This document shows, one piece after another, positions 31,586 through 40,719 of a stretch of 64,000 bases of DNA. The notes below the pieces were generated by a model that saw only the letters and a list, made by a program, of their open reading frames with translations, was not told the DNA's origin and searched no databases. The number at the start of each line of letters is the position of its first letter. The first letter of the stretch is position 1. Both the position numbers and the translations under genes were made by a program. Source of the stretch: Pseudomonas sp. DTU_2021_1001937_2_SI_NGA_ILE_001 (GTDB lineage Bacteria; Pseudomonadota; Gammaproteobacteria; Pseudomonadales; Pseudomonadaceae); NCBI RefSeq assembly GCF_032463525.1, contig NZ_CP135971.1, positions 1,054,001 to 1,118,000 of the forward strand. The letters run 5' to 3'.

Positions 31586-34500
31586 CTACTCCCCTCGCCG
31601 CACCCTCCACCACTCGGCCACGCGCATCACCGAGACGAAGAACACCGGCACGAACAGCACGCCGATCACCGTCGCCGCGAGCATGCCGCCGATCACGCCG
31701 GTGCCGATGGCGCGCTGGCTGGCCGCGCCGGCACCGCTGGCCAGGGCCAGAGGTAGCACGCCGAGGATGAAGGCCATGGAGGTCATCATGATCGGCCGCA
31801 GGCGCAGCCGTGCAGCCTGCGTGGCGGCTTCGGCCAGGCTGGCGCCCTGGGCATGCAGGGCCTTGGCGAATTCGATGATGAGAATCGCATTCTTCGCCGC
31901 CAGGCCGATGATGGTGATCAATCCGACCTTGAAGTACACGTCGTTGGGCAGCCCGAGCAAGGTCACCGCCAGCACCGCGCCGAGCATGCCGATGGGCACG
32001 ATCAGCAGCACGGCGAACGGAATCGCCCAGCTTTCATAGAGGGCCACCAGCACCAGCAGCACCACGAACAGCGACAGGCCCACCAGCAGCGGCACCTGTT
32101 CACTGGCCTGCTGTTCCTGCAACGACAACCCCGACCACTCCAGGCTGAAGCCGGCCGGCAGTTGCCGGGCGATCTTGCGCAGTTCGGCCATGGCCTCGCC
32201 GGTGCTGTAGCCGGGCGCCGCTTCCCCCGAGAAACGCAGCGAGGCCGAGCCGTTGTAGCGGCCGATCTGCAACGGACCGACCTGCCATTCGAAACGGCTG
32301 AAGGCTTCCAGCGGCACCAGGCGGTTCTGCCGATTGGGCACTTGCAGGCGCAACAGCGCCTCGGGTGTCTGCCGGCTGGCACCATCGGCCTGCACGATGA
32401 CCCGCTGCATGCGCCCCTGGTTGGCGAACTCGTTGACCTCTTCGGAACCCAGCGCCGCCGACAGCGCAGCGCTGATCACGTCGAAGCTCACGCCCAGGGC
32501 TTCGGCCTTGTCGCGGTCGATGCTGACCTTGATCTGCGGCGCATCGGCCAGGGCGTCCTCGCTCAGGTGGTCGATCACCGGCGATTGCTTCACGGCCTCC
32601 AGCAACTGCGTGCGGGCCTGCTGCAGCGCCTGGTAGCCCTGCCCGGCCAGGTCCTGCAAGCGCAGGTCGAAGCCGCTGGAAGTGCCCAACCCGTCCACGG
32701 CCGGCGGCACCACACTGAGCAGGGTGCCGTCTGGCGTACCTTCGAACGCCTTGTTGGCGCGCCGCGCCAGCGCTTTGCTCGACTCGCCCTCGCCGCGCTG
32801 TGACCAGTCCTTGAGGGTGACGTAAGACAGCGCCGCGTTGGCGCCCTCACCGGAGAAGCTGAAGCCCATGATCGCCAGCACATGATTGGTGGTCGGCTGC
32901 GCCAGAGCGTAGCGCTCCCAGGCCTTGACCGTGGCGTCGGTGCGCACCGCCGAGGCTGCAGGCGGCAGCTGGATGTCGGTGACGGTGTAGCCCTGGTCTT
33001 CGCTGGGTAGAAAGGCGGTGGGCAGGCGCGCGTAAGTGAAGGCCAGCACCAGCAGCAAGGCCAGGTACAGGCCCAGGCTGCGAGCGCTGCGGCGAATGCC
33101 AAGGGCGCCCAGGCGTTCATGGCGCTGCGCCAGCGCGGCGAAGCCGTCATTGAAGGCCTGCGCCCAGCGTGGCCTGCGCGCCTCGCGCGTCGGGTAGCGC
33201 GGTTTGATCAGCGTGGCGCACAGCGCCGGCGTCAGGCTCAGGGCCAGGAACCCCGAGAACAGGATGGACACCGCCAGGGTCATGGCGAACTGCTGGTAAA
33301 TCACCCCGACCGAACCGCCCATGAAGCCCAGCGGCAGGAATACCGCCGCCAGCACCAGCGTGATGCCAACGATGGCGCCGCTGATCTGCTGCATGGCCTT
33401 GGCGGTCGCGGCCTTGGGTGACAGGCCCTCTTCGCGGATCAGGCGTTCGACGTTCTCGACCACGACGATGGCGTCGTCGACCAGGATGCCGATGGCCAGC
33501 ACCATGCCGAACAAGGTCATCATGTTGATCGAAAAGCCCAGCGGTGCCATTACCGCGAGGGTGCCCAGCAGACACACCGGCACCACCACTGCCGGAATCA
33601 GCGTGTAGCGCAGGTTCTGCAGGAACAGCAGCATCACCAGGAACACCAGCACCATGGCCTCGATCAGGGTGTAGATGACCTGATGAATCGCCACGTCGAC
33701 GAAATACGAGGTGTCATAGGGCACGCTCAGGCGCATGTTGGCCGGCAGGCTACCGGACAGCTGGTCGAGGCGCTGCCTGATCGCTTCGGCGGTCTGCAGC
33801 GCGTTGGCCCCCGGCGCCAGCTGCACCGACATGGCCGCCGCCGGCTTGCCGTCGAGCCGCGCGTCGAAGCGATAGTCCTTGCGCCCCAGCTCGACCCGCG
33901 CCACGTCGCGGACCCGCACGCTGGAGCCGTCGTCGTTGGCACGCAGCACGATGTTGCCGAAGGCCTCCACCGATTCGAGCTGCCCCTGCACGATCACCGT
34001 GGCGGTCAGTTGCTGGTCGGCAGGTCCCGGACGCTCGCCCATGCTGCCGGCCGGCACCTGCACGTTCTGCGCAGCGATGGCCTTGCTGACGTCGGCCATC
34101 GACAGGTCGTAACCGACCAGCCGCGCCGGGTCGACCCAGATACGCATGGCACGTTCGGAGGTGTACATCTGCACGCGGCCAACGCCATTGACCCGGCGGA
34201 TTTCATTGTTGATGGCGCGTGCCGCGTAGTCGGCCAGGCCGATGGAGTCCTGCTGGTCATCGGTGTACGACAGCGCGTAGACCAGGAGGAAATTGGAACG
34301 CGCCTGCTCGACCTTCAGACCCTGTTCGATCACCGCCCTCGGCAACCGGCCAACCACCCGTTGCAGGCGATTCTGCACGTCGACCTGGGCCAGGTCGGTA
34401 TCGATGCCCGGCTTGAACGTGACGGTGATGTCGGCCCCCCCGTTGGCACTGCTGGACTCGTGGTACAGCAGGCCCTTGAGACCGTTGAGTTCTTCTTCGA

Positions 34501-34693
34501 TCAGGCTGGTGACGTTCTGGCTGACGATCTGTGCCGAGGCGCCGGGGTAGTTGGCGCTGACAGTGATCTGCGTCGGCGCGACGTCCGGATACTGGTTGAC
34601 TGGCAGGATGCTCAGGGTCAGCAGCCCGACCAGGGAAATGAACAGCGCGATGACCCAGGCGAAATTCGGGCGTTTGATGAAAAAGTCCGGCAT
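31586..34693 (-). CDS. RND-family (HAE1, AcrB/MexB-like) efflux transporter
   Basis: This 1035-residue inner-membrane pump starts MPDFFIKRPNFAWV, typical of AcrB relatives. It shows the twelve-segment topology with two large periplasmic loops (DVQNRLQR... and the porter repeats). The transmembrane 4 aspartate pair appears in MVLAIGILVDDAIVVVENVER, and the relay continues in GFLALSLTPALCATL. Length is normal. The gene begins 12 nt after the adaptor-protein gene, so the two are co-transcribed. No outer-membrane channel gene (OprM type) is adjacent. Comparable RND pumps (PseABC) export syringomycin and syringopeptin in P. syringae; here the pump stands behind siderophore-type genes and may export the lipopeptide, which is inference. 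Confidence 0.95.
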   Translation of the reverse strand: MPDFFIKRPNFAWVIALFISLVGLLTLSILPVNQYPDVAPTQITVSANYPGASAQIVSQNVTSLIEEELNGLKGLLYHESSSANGGADITVTFKPGIDTDLAQVDVQNRLQRVVGRLPRAVIEQGLKVEQARSNFLLVYALSYTDDQQDSIGLADYAARAINNEIRRVNGVGRVQMYTSERAMRIWVDPARLVGYDLSMADVSKAIAAQNVQVPAGSMGERPGPADQQLTATVIVQGQLESVEAFGNIVLRANDDGSSVRVRDVARVELGRKDYRFDARLDGKPAAAMSVQLAPGANALQTAEAIRQRLDQLSGSLPANMRLSVPYDTSYFVDVAIHQVIYTLIEAMVLVFLVMLLFLQNLRYTLIPAVVVPVCLLGTLAVMAPLGFSINMMTLFGMVLAIGILVDDAIVVVENVERLIREEGLSPKAATAKAMQQISGAIVGITLVLAAVFLPLGFMGGSVGVIYQQFAMTLAVSILFSGFLALSLTPALCATLIKPRYPTREARRPRWAQAFNDGFAALAQRHERLGALGIRRSARSLGLYLALLLVLAFTYARLPTAFLPSEDQGYTVTDIQLPPAASAVRTDATVKAWERYALAQPTTNHVLAIMGFSFSGEGANAALSYVTLKDWSQRGEGESSKALARRANKAFEGTPDGTLLSVVPPAVDGLGTSSGFDLRLQDLAGQGYQALQQARTQLLEAVKQSPVIDHLSEDALADAPQIKVSIDRDKAEALGVSFDVISAALSAALGSEEVNEFANQGRMQRVIVQADGASRQTPEALLRLQVPNRQNRLVPLEAFSRFEWQVGPLQIGRYNGSASLRFSGEAAPGYSTGEAMAELRKIARQLPAGFSLEWSGLSLQEQQASEQVPLLVGLSLFVVLLVLVALYESWAIPFAVLLIVPIGMLGAVLAVTLLGLPNDVYFKVGLITIIGLAAKNAILIIEFAKALHAQGASLAEAATQAARLRLRPIMMTSMAFILGVLPLALASGAGAASQRAIGTGVIGGMLAATVIGVLFVPVFFVSVMRVAEWWRVRRGE

Positions 34694-34705
34694 CGGAGGC
34701 TTCCG

Positions 34706-35854
34706 TCAGTTGCTGGCCTGCTGCTCGGCCAGGGTAATGGCCTTGACCTGTTGCCCGGCCGCCAGCTTGCCCACCCGTTCGACCACCACCTGCTCGCCGG
34801 CGGCCAGCCCTTCGGTAATCTGCCAGTCGGAACCGAGCATGGCGCCGGTGCGCACCACCCGCTCCTGCAGCACCTCGCCAGCGTCTACCACCAGCAGGCG
34901 CGCCTGGCCGTCGGCACCGCGCTGTACCGCCTGCTGTGGCACGAACAGCGCCTGCGGGTCGACACCAGCCGGAGCCTGCACGCGCACGTACATGCCCGGC
35001 AGCAGCAGGTGATCGGGGTTGCTGAATTCGCCGCGCAGGGTCACCTGGCCGGTGCTGCGGTCCACGGAAATGTCCGAGAACATCAGCGCGCCCTGGCGCA
35101 ATTGTGGCGGGTTGCCGACTTGCAGGCTGACCTGCGCCGGGCCTTCGCGGCTCAGGCGACCGCTGGCCAGAGCCTGCTGCAGGGCCACCACCTGGTCGGC
35201 CGACTGGGTGAAATCGGCGTAGATCGGGTCGAGTTGCTGAATCCGCGCCAGTTGCGTGGCTTCATCCTGGCCAACCAGCGAGCCTTCGCTGACCATCGCC
35301 CTTCCGATACGCCCATCGATGGGTGCGCGCACCTGGCAGTAGCCGAGGTTGAGGCGTGCCGTGGTGACATCCGCCTGAGCACTCAGACGGTCGGCCTCGG
35401 CGCTCTTGAGGTCGGACAGCGCCTCGTCGAAGGCTTGCTGGCTGACCGCGTTGATCTGCACCAGCTGCTTGAGGCGCTTGACCTGTGCGCCAGCGCGGAA
35501 GGCATCCGCCTCGGCCTTGGCCAGTGCGCCTTCGGCGCGCATCAGGGCGGCCTTGAAGGGGGCCGGGTCGATGCTGAACAGCAGTTGCCCGGCCTTGACG
35601 TCGCTGCCCTCCTTGAAGTGCCGGGTCAGCACCACACCGGCGACCCGCGCGCGCACTTCGGCAATGCGCACCGGCTCGATACGCCCTGGCAGGTCGCTGG
35701 TCATGGCGAAGGCCCGTGGCTGTACCATCAGGGTCTTCACCTGCGGCAGCGCCGCCTGGCTGGCCACCGGCGCCTTTTGTTCACCACATGCGCTGCAGGC
35801 CAGCACCGTCATCAACAGCCAGAGGGGTCTCAGTGAAGTAAGAGCCTTGCGCAT
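34706..35854 (-). CDS. RND periplasmic adaptor (membrane fusion) lipoprotein
   Basis: A 382-residue adaptor with a lipoprotein signal (LLMTVLACSAC, lipobox Cys near residue 22). It contains the barrel-sandwich segment ARVAGVVLTRHFKEGSDVKAGQLLF, a coiled-coil hairpin (ALMRAEGALAKAEADAF...), the half-motif LGYCQVRAPIDGRIGRA and C-terminal beta-barrel strands. It couples the RND pump to an outer-membrane channel. Its start lies only 18 nt past the T-tract of a strong hairpin terminator, so expression depends on read-through or on a promoter inside the dat gene. The pump gene follows after 12 nt. Confidence 0.94.
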   Translation of the reverse strand: MRKALTSLRPLWLLMTVLACSACGEQKAPVASQAALPQVKTLMVQPRAFAMTSDLPGRIEPVRIAEVRARVAGVVLTRHFKEGSDVKAGQLLFSIDPAPFKAALMRAEGALAKAEADAFRAGAQVKRLKQLVQINAVSQQAFDEALSDLKSAEADRLSAQADVTTARLNLGYCQVRAPIDGRIGRAMVSEGSLVGQDEATQLARIQQLDPIYADFTQSADQVVALQQALASGRLSREGPAQVSLQVGNPPQLRQGALMFSDISVDRSTGQVTLRGEFSNPDHLLLPGMYVRVQAPAGVDPQALFVPQQAVQRGADGQARLLVVDAGEVLQERVVRTGAMLGSDWQITEGLAAGEQVVVERVGKLAAGQQVKAITLAEQQASN

Positions 35855-35872
35855 TATTATTCTCGTCCGATG

Positions 35873-35907
35873 AAAAAAGGCCTGGTGATGACGGTCAGCA
35901 GGCCTTT
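35873..35907 (-). terminator. Rho-independent terminator between dat and the efflux genes
   Basis: In minus-strand reading, AAAGGCCTG (35907-35899) pairs perfectly with CAGGCCTTT (35884-35876) and runs into six Ts ending at 35873. It starts 12 nt after the dat stop. This separates receptor-dat from the pump genes transcriptionally. Confidence 0.85.
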
Positions 35908-35918
35908 CGAGGCGGTGC

Positions 35919-37340
35919 TCAGGGTAGCGGATTCTGATCGATCGTGCTGGCTGCCTGGAAGAGAATCTGCGCGACGAAATCGATCTCCTGCTCGGTGATG
36001 ATCAGCGGCGGCAGGAACCGTACGGTGGCGCCATGCCGACCGCCCAGCTCGACGATCAGCCCGTGCTTCAGGCAAGCCTGCTGGAAAGCCTTGGCGCGTG
36101 CGCTGTCGACCGGCGGATGGCCCTGCGCATCGGCGCCGCCCTGCGGATCGACGATCTCCATGCCGAGCATCAGGCCACGGCCACGCACATCGCCGATCCA
36201 GGCGAACTCCTGCTGCAGCGCCTGCAACTGCTTGCGCAGGTGCGCGCCGGCACGTTCGGCATGCGCCACCAGACCTTGCTCGCGAATGAAGCGCAAGGTC
36301 GCGGTGCCAGCCGCCATCGCCAGCTGGTTGCCGCGGAAGGTGCCGGCATGCGCGCCGGGTTCCCAGAGGTCGAGGGAATCGTTGTAGACCATTACCGATA
36401 ACGGCAGGCCACCACCGATGGCCTTGGACAGGGTGATCACGTCCGGGGTGATGCCGGAATGCTCGAAACCGAACATCCGCCCGCTGCGGGCGATGCCACA
36501 CTGGATCTCGTCGACGATCAGCGGGATCCCGCGCGCCTGGGTCAGCTCGCGCAGCCCCTGCAGCCAGCGATCCGGCGCGGCGATCACCCCGCCTTCACCC
36601 TGGATCGGTTCGAGGATCATCGCCGCCGGCGCGGTCACGCCGCTTTCCGGGTCGCTGAGCAGGTGCTTCAGATAATGCAGGTTAAGACTCACGCCCTGCT
36701 CGCCACCGACGCCATACGGGCAGCGATAGTCATGCGGGTATGGCAGGCGCTGCACGCCGGCCATCAGGCCGCCCAGGGCATTCTTTGGCGACAGGTTGCC
36801 ACTGATCGCCAGCGTGCCCAGCGTCATGCCGTGGTAGGCCCCTTCGAACGCCAGGACCGAATGCCGGCCGGTGGCGGTACGGGTCAGTTTCAGCGCGGCT
36901 TCCACCGCATCGGCGCCGCTGGGACCACAAAACTGGATGCGCGCATTACGCGCAAAGTCGGCTGGCAGGCAGCCGAAGATTTCCTGTACGAACGCGTCCT
37001 TGACCGGAGTCATGAGGTCCAGGGTATGCATCGGCAGGCCCGAGGCCAGCACCTGGGTAATGGCCTCGACCACCACGGGGTGGTTGTGCCCCAGCGCCAG
37101 GGTGCCGGCGCCCGCCAGGCAGTCGACGAACACCTGGCCACGGCTGTCCTGCACATAGATGCCCTGGGCACGCTCCAACACCAGTGGAATGCGCCGGGGG
37201 TAACTGCGCGCATTGGACTCCTGTTGACGCTGACGCTCCAGCAGTGGCGTCGGGTCGAGGCAGTACGGGTGCGAAAGTCCGGTATGCGACAGGCGTAGCT
37301 GTGGCGTGCCGCCAGCTGCGGCATTCGAAAAAGCACTCAT
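35919..37340 (-). CDS. dat: L-2,4-diaminobutyrate:2-oxoglutarate aminotransferase
   Basis: A 473-residue class III, PLP-dependent aminotransferase of the DABA/EctB/PvdH group. Features are GAGTLALGHNHP near residue 76, FCGPSGADAVEAALKL (phosphate-binding), a GAYHGMTLGTLAISG segment, VDEIQCGIARSGRMF with the cofactor Asp, and the Schiff-base lysine in LSKAIGGGLPLSV. It makes diaminobutyrate from aspartate semialdehyde and glutamate. Dab is a building block of corrugatin-type and syringomycin-type peptides. The start has the strong site GGAGGAAATC. It lies 86 nt behind the TonB receptor and is followed by a strong terminator, suggesting a receptor-dat unit. Its position inside the siderophore locus implies that Dab enters the product. 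Confidence 0.9.
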   Translation of the reverse strand: MSAFSNAAAGGTPQLRLSHTGLSHPYCLDPTPLLERQRQQESNARSYPRRIPLVLERAQGIYVQDSRGQVFVDCLAGAGTLALGHNHPVVVEAITQVLASGLPMHTLDLMTPVKDAFVQEIFGCLPADFARNARIQFCGPSGADAVEAALKLTRTATGRHSVLAFEGAYHGMTLGTLAISGNLSPKNALGGLMAGVQRLPYPHDYRCPYGVGGEQGVSLNLHYLKHLLSDPESGVTAPAAMILEPIQGEGGVIAAPDRWLQGLRELTQARGIPLIVDEIQCGIARSGRMFGFEHSGITPDVITLSKAIGGGLPLSVMVYNDSLDLWEPGAHAGTFRGNQLAMAAGTATLRFIREQGLVAHAERAGAHLRKQLQALQQEFAWIGDVRGRGLMLGMEIVDPQGGADAQGHPPVDSARAKAFQQACLKHGLIVELGGRHGATVRFLPPLIITEQEIDFVAQILFQAASTIDQNPLP

Positions 37341-37397
37341 GATTTCCTCCAGGGAGGCTGGTTTTGGAGAGGACCGGAGCGGTCTGGACGGCGGAGC

Positions 37398-37419
37398 GGC
37401 GGGGAGTCCCTTCCCCGCC
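37398..37419 (-). terminator. Intercistronic hairpin between receptor and dat
   Basis: GGCGGGGA at 37398-37405 pairs with TCCCCGCC at 37412-37419 around a six-base loop, just after the receptor stop. No T-run follows in minus-strand reading, so partial termination or mRNA processing is more likely than full termination. Confidence 0.45.
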
Positions 37420-37426
37420 TCCGGTG

Positions 37427-39487
37427 TTACATGTCGTAGCGCAGCGCCAGGCCGAAGGTGCGTGGCGCGCCGGCATCGATGATGTCGCCGCTGCGATTGT
37501 TGGTGATGTACTGCTTGTCGAAGGCGTTCTTCACGTAGCCGGAAACACTGACATTGCGCGTGACCTTGTACTCGGCGTTGAAGTTGGTCAGCCAGAAGGC
37601 ATCACTCTTGCGCTCGCCGATGTAGTTGTTGTCGTCGTCGAACTCGTACTCGGCCGGCGAGGTGCTCTGCCAGGTCAGGTCGGTGTTCAGCGTCAGGCGC
37701 TCGTTCCAGCGGTAGGTCGCGCCCAGTGAGGTCTTGTACTTGGGCGAGTAGAGGAAGTCCTTGCCGCTCATGTCACGACCGTTGCTGGTGACGAAGTCCT
37801 TGTACTTGCCGGAGGTGACCGAAGCCCCTGCATTGAGGGTCAGTTGCTCGCCAAAGTCCTTCTCGACCGACAGTTCCAGGCCCTTGATCGAGCTACGACC
37901 GGCATTGAACACGTCGTAGAACTCGGTGTTGGGGTTGACCACGGTGACCTGCTGGTCTTTCCAGTCGGTGTAGTACAGGTTGGCGCGGGTGCGCAGGGTC
38001 TGGTCCATGAACGAGCCACGGTACGACAGCTCGTAGTTGGTGGTGTATTCAGGATCGTAGGCCTGGTGGCTGCTGCCGGCGCGCACGTTCACGCCACCAC
38101 CACGATAGCCGCGCTGCACCATGGCGCCGACGTACTGATTGTCGGCCAGCTCATAGTCGATGCCCAGCTTCGGCAGCACCGCATTGGCGCTTTGCTTGTC
38201 TTTGCCTGGCGCAGAGAAGTCGTCGGCCACCACATCGGTGTCGTTGGTCTCGTGGTCGAAGCGCAGGCCGGTGATCAGCGTCCAGCGCGGCGCGAAGGTC
38301 CAGTCGATCTCGCCGAACACAGCGCTGTTCTGGATGGTCGTGTCGCCCTTGACCGTACCCAACAGGCGCTGGCCGTTGAACAGCCGGTCATGGAAGTTGT
38401 TGGTGTTGTGGCCGTAGTACACACCGGCAAAGCTCTTCACCGTGTCGGAGCTGTAGTTCAGGCGCAGTTCCTGGCTGAACAGATCGCCATCCTGCTTGCG
38501 CAGCACGGCCTGGTTGCCGACCGAAGACTGGTCGAAGTCCAGGCGCGCATCGTAGTCGGAGCTGGTGTTGCTGGTCAGGCTGGTGATCGACCAGGCGTCG
38601 TTGAGGCGGTAGTCCACCTTGGCGCTGACGGTGTCCTGGCTGAGCTTGTCGTAGGCCTTGGTATTGGAGTCGATCTTGTAGTAACGCACCCGGTCGCCCT
38701 GGCGAATCACCGAGTTGTCGCCCTTGCGGCTCTCGTTGTGCGAGTAGGTGAGCAAGACATCGAGGTCTTCGTTGGGCAGGATCAGCAACTTGCCACGACC
38801 GTTCACGGCGCGGGTCGGGTTGGCATCGTTGCCGTTGTACAGATTCTTGATGTAGCCATCGCCTTCCTGGTAGTCCAGGGCGATACGGCCAGCGATCTTG
38901 TCGTCGACCAGCGCACCGCCGCCGGCCACCGCCGCACCACGTTCACCGTAGTTGCCGACATTGGTCTGCGCCGAGAAGCTGGGGGTGAAGGTCGGGTTCT
39001 TGGTCTGCACGACCACTGCACCAGCCAGGGAGTTGCGGCCCTGGGTGGTCGACTGCGGGCCGAGGAAGACTTCGACCTGCTCGACGTCCCACAGCGGCAT
39101 GGGGCTGAGGGTCAGCGTCCGGTTGGGTTGTACCGCGCCATCGACGAACACCGAGACCGCGCCGTTGAGTGCCGCCGGCCCCTGGTCATCGAAGCCGGAA
39201 ACCGGCACGCCACGAATACCCCAGTTCTCGTTGCCCGAGGTGTTGTACATGCCCGGTGTGCGCGAGAACACATCAACCAGATTGTGGTCTTCCTTTTCAC
39301 GCAACTGCTTGTCGGTGACCACTGCCACGCTCGACTGGGTCTGCTCCAGGGAACGGTTGATCTTTTCACCCGTTACGGTGATCGCGTCGATCTCGATGGC
39401 ACCTGCCTGAGTGTCTGCCCATGCACCGTTGGCCATGTAGAAGGCCGACCCCACGGCCAGTGCAATCGTTGTTTTCTTGAAGTTCAC
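37427..39487 (-). CDS. TonB-dependent siderophore receptor
   Basis: A 686-residue outer-membrane receptor. The start chosen is GTG 39487, with AGGGGAG six nt upstream; the in-frame ATG at 39544 would put charged residues before the signal peptide. The signal sequence NFKKTTIALAVGSAFYMANGAWA is followed by a TonB-box-like AIEIDAITVTGE and then the plug domain (QSSVAVVTDKQLREKE, GVPVSGFDDQGPAAL). The remaining beta-barrel ends in LALRYDM. There is no extra N-terminal signalling domain, so it does not drive a FpvA/PvdS-type sigma cascade. It is divergent from the siderophore synthesis genes across a region with a Fur-box-like site. The likely ligand is the ferric form of the peptide made by this locus. 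Confidence 0.95.
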   Translation of the reverse strand: MNFKKTTIALAVGSAFYMANGAWADTQAGAIEIDAITVTGEKINRSLEQTQSSVAVVTDKQLREKEDHNLVDVFSRTPGMYNTSGNENWGIRGVPVSGFDDQGPAALNGAVSVFVDGAVQPNRTLTLSPMPLWDVEQVEVFLGPQSTTQGRNSLAGAVVVQTKNPTFTPSFSAQTNVGNYGERGAAVAGGGALVDDKIAGRIALDYQEGDGYIKNLYNGNDANPTRAVNGRGKLLILPNEDLDVLLTYSHNESRKGDNSVIRQGDRVRYYKIDSNTKAYDKLSQDTVSAKVDYRLNDAWSITSLTSNTSSDYDARLDFDQSSVGNQAVLRKQDGDLFSQELRLNYSSDTVKSFAGVYYGHNTNNFHDRLFNGQRLLGTVKGDTTIQNSAVFGEIDWTFAPRWTLITGLRFDHETNDTDVVADDFSAPGKDKQSANAVLPKLGIDYELADNQYVGAMVQRGYRGGGVNVRAGSSHQAYDPEYTTNYELSYRGSFMDQTLRTRANLYYTDWKDQQVTVVNPNTEFYDVFNAGRSSIKGLELSVEKDFGEQLTLNAGASVTSGKYKDFVTSNGRDMSGKDFLYSPKYKTSLGATYRWNERLTLNTDLTWQSTSPAEYEFDDDNNYIGERKSDAFWLTNFNAEYKVTRNVSVSGYVKNAFDKQYITNNRSGDIIDAGAPRTFGLALRYDM

Positions 39488-39591
39488 GCCCCGCTCCCCT
39501 GCGACAGAATTTTTTGGTTTTTTCTTACGGTCAGAAACGATCAATTCGCATTGCGAGGCGCAGTCTAATGCAAAATAAATTTCAAGGGAAT

Positions 39592-39610
39592 ATGATTGAT
39601 AATCTATCTC
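39592..39610. promoter_or_regulatory. Fur-box-like site
   Basis: ATGATTGATAATCTATCTC matches the 19-bp Fur consensus GATAATGATAATCATTATC at 12 of 19 positions, including the whole central GATAATC. It sits in a markedly AT-rich intergenic stretch between the divergent receptor and the first hydroxylase gene, where it could repress both directions under iron-replete conditions. Confidence 0.6.
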
Positions 39611-39741
39611 ATTTGTAATAAAAGTTACCCGGTTCGTAGGAGAGACTAACGTTCGACGTCAGTTTATGTAGCCATCGCTGCCCGATTTTTCCGATGGCGA
39701 CGCCAGACGCTGAACTGAAAAACACAACAGGAAGCACTCGG

Positions 39742-40719
39742 ATGACTTCAATCGAACGCCTCGGCAGCGGCTCGCCCCATCTGCCCGACGCGCCAGCCTC
39801 CGGCACCGCCCCGGCCCTGCCGGTGTTGATCGAGGGCCGCCCAGGGCAGTCCATCCATGATCTGGACGCCACACTGCGCGCCAGCCTGGATCAGGCTTTG
39901 AGTACCGTTGGCGGCGTACTGTTTCGCGGTTTCAGCGTCCCCACCCCCATCGACTTCAAGCGCTTCGCCGCCAGCTTCGGCGCACCGCTGGCCAGCTACG
40001 AGTTCGGCTCTACGCCGCGCAGCAAGGTGTTCGCCGGGGTGTACAGCTCCACCGAATACCCCGCCCATCAGTTCATCCCCCTGCACAACGAGCAGGCCTA
40101 CACTCGGCCCTGGCCGTCGCGCATCTGGTTCCATTGCCTGAAAGCCAGCGAAACCGGCGGCGAAACGCCGATTGCCGACAGTCGGCTGGTCTACCAGCGC
40201 ATGCCTGCCGAGATCCGCGAGCAGTTCGCCAGCCGCGAGCTGCTCTACGTGCGCAACTACAGCGGCGCGCTGGACCTGCCCTGGCAGAAGGTCTTCAACA
40301 CCGAAGACCGCGCCCAAGTGGAACGCTACTGCCAGGACAACGACATCCAGTGGGAATGGAAAGCCGACGGCGAGCTGCGCACCCGCCAGCGCTGCGCCGC
40401 GGTGTTGCAACATCCGCAGACCGGCGAATGGGTGTGGTTCAACCAGGCCCACCTGTTCCACGTATCGGCCATCGAGCCGGCGGTACGCGAAAGCCTGTTG
40501 GCCGCCGTGGGTGAAGAGAACCTGCCGCGTCACGTGTACTTCGGCGATGGCTCGGCGATTCCCGACGCCATGCTCGACCGCGTGCGCGAGGTCTATCGGC
40601 AGACCGCCATCAGCTTTCCCTGGCAGCCAGGCGACATCCTGATGCTCGACAACCGGCTGGTGGCACACGGCCGCAATCCTTACACCGGTGACCGCAAGGT
40701 CATCGTGGCCATGGCGTGA
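39742..40719 (+). CDS. SyrP-like Fe(II)/2-oxoglutarate amino-acid beta-hydroxylase (first copy)
   Basis: A 325-residue TauD/TfdA-family oxygenase. The facial triad is visible as HNE in IPLHNEQAY (His and Glu) and the distal His in DNRLVAHGRNPY, with the arginine that binds 2-oxoglutarate in TGDRKVIVAM. SETGGETPIADS is the SyrP-family signature. ATG 39742 is preceded by AGGAAG; an upstream in-frame ATG (39694) has no such site. Relatives hydroxylate Asp or His on an NRPS carrier domain. Two copies in one locus fit one for Asp and one for His; which is which cannot be settled by eye. It is first in the biosynthetic operon and overlaps the FAAL start. Confidence 0.93.
   Translation: MTSIERLGSGSPHLPDAPASGTAPALPVLIEGRPGQSIHDLDATLRASLDQALSTVGGVLFRGFSVPTPIDFKRFAASFGAPLASYEFGSTPRSKVFAGVYSSTEYPAHQFIPLHNEQAYTRPWPSRIWFHCLKASETGGETPIADSRLVYQRMPAEIREQFASRELLYVRNYSGALDLPWQKVFNTEDRAQVERYCQDNDIQWEWKADGELRTRQRCAAVLQHPQTGEWVWFNQAHLFHVSAIEPAVRESLLAAVGEENLPRHVYFGDGSAIPDAMLDRVREVYRQTAISFPWQPGDILMLDNRLVAHGRNPYTGDRKVIVAMA

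Noticed and set aside
33683..35836. Plus-strand open frame of about 717 residues opposite the RND pump and adaptor
   Set aside because: It spans two minus-strand genes and their intergenic gap, has no family features and has low-complexity shadow composition.
37844..39568. Plus-strand open frame opposite the TonB receptor
   Set aside because: Antisense shadow of a clear receptor gene; no domain or ribosome site supports it.
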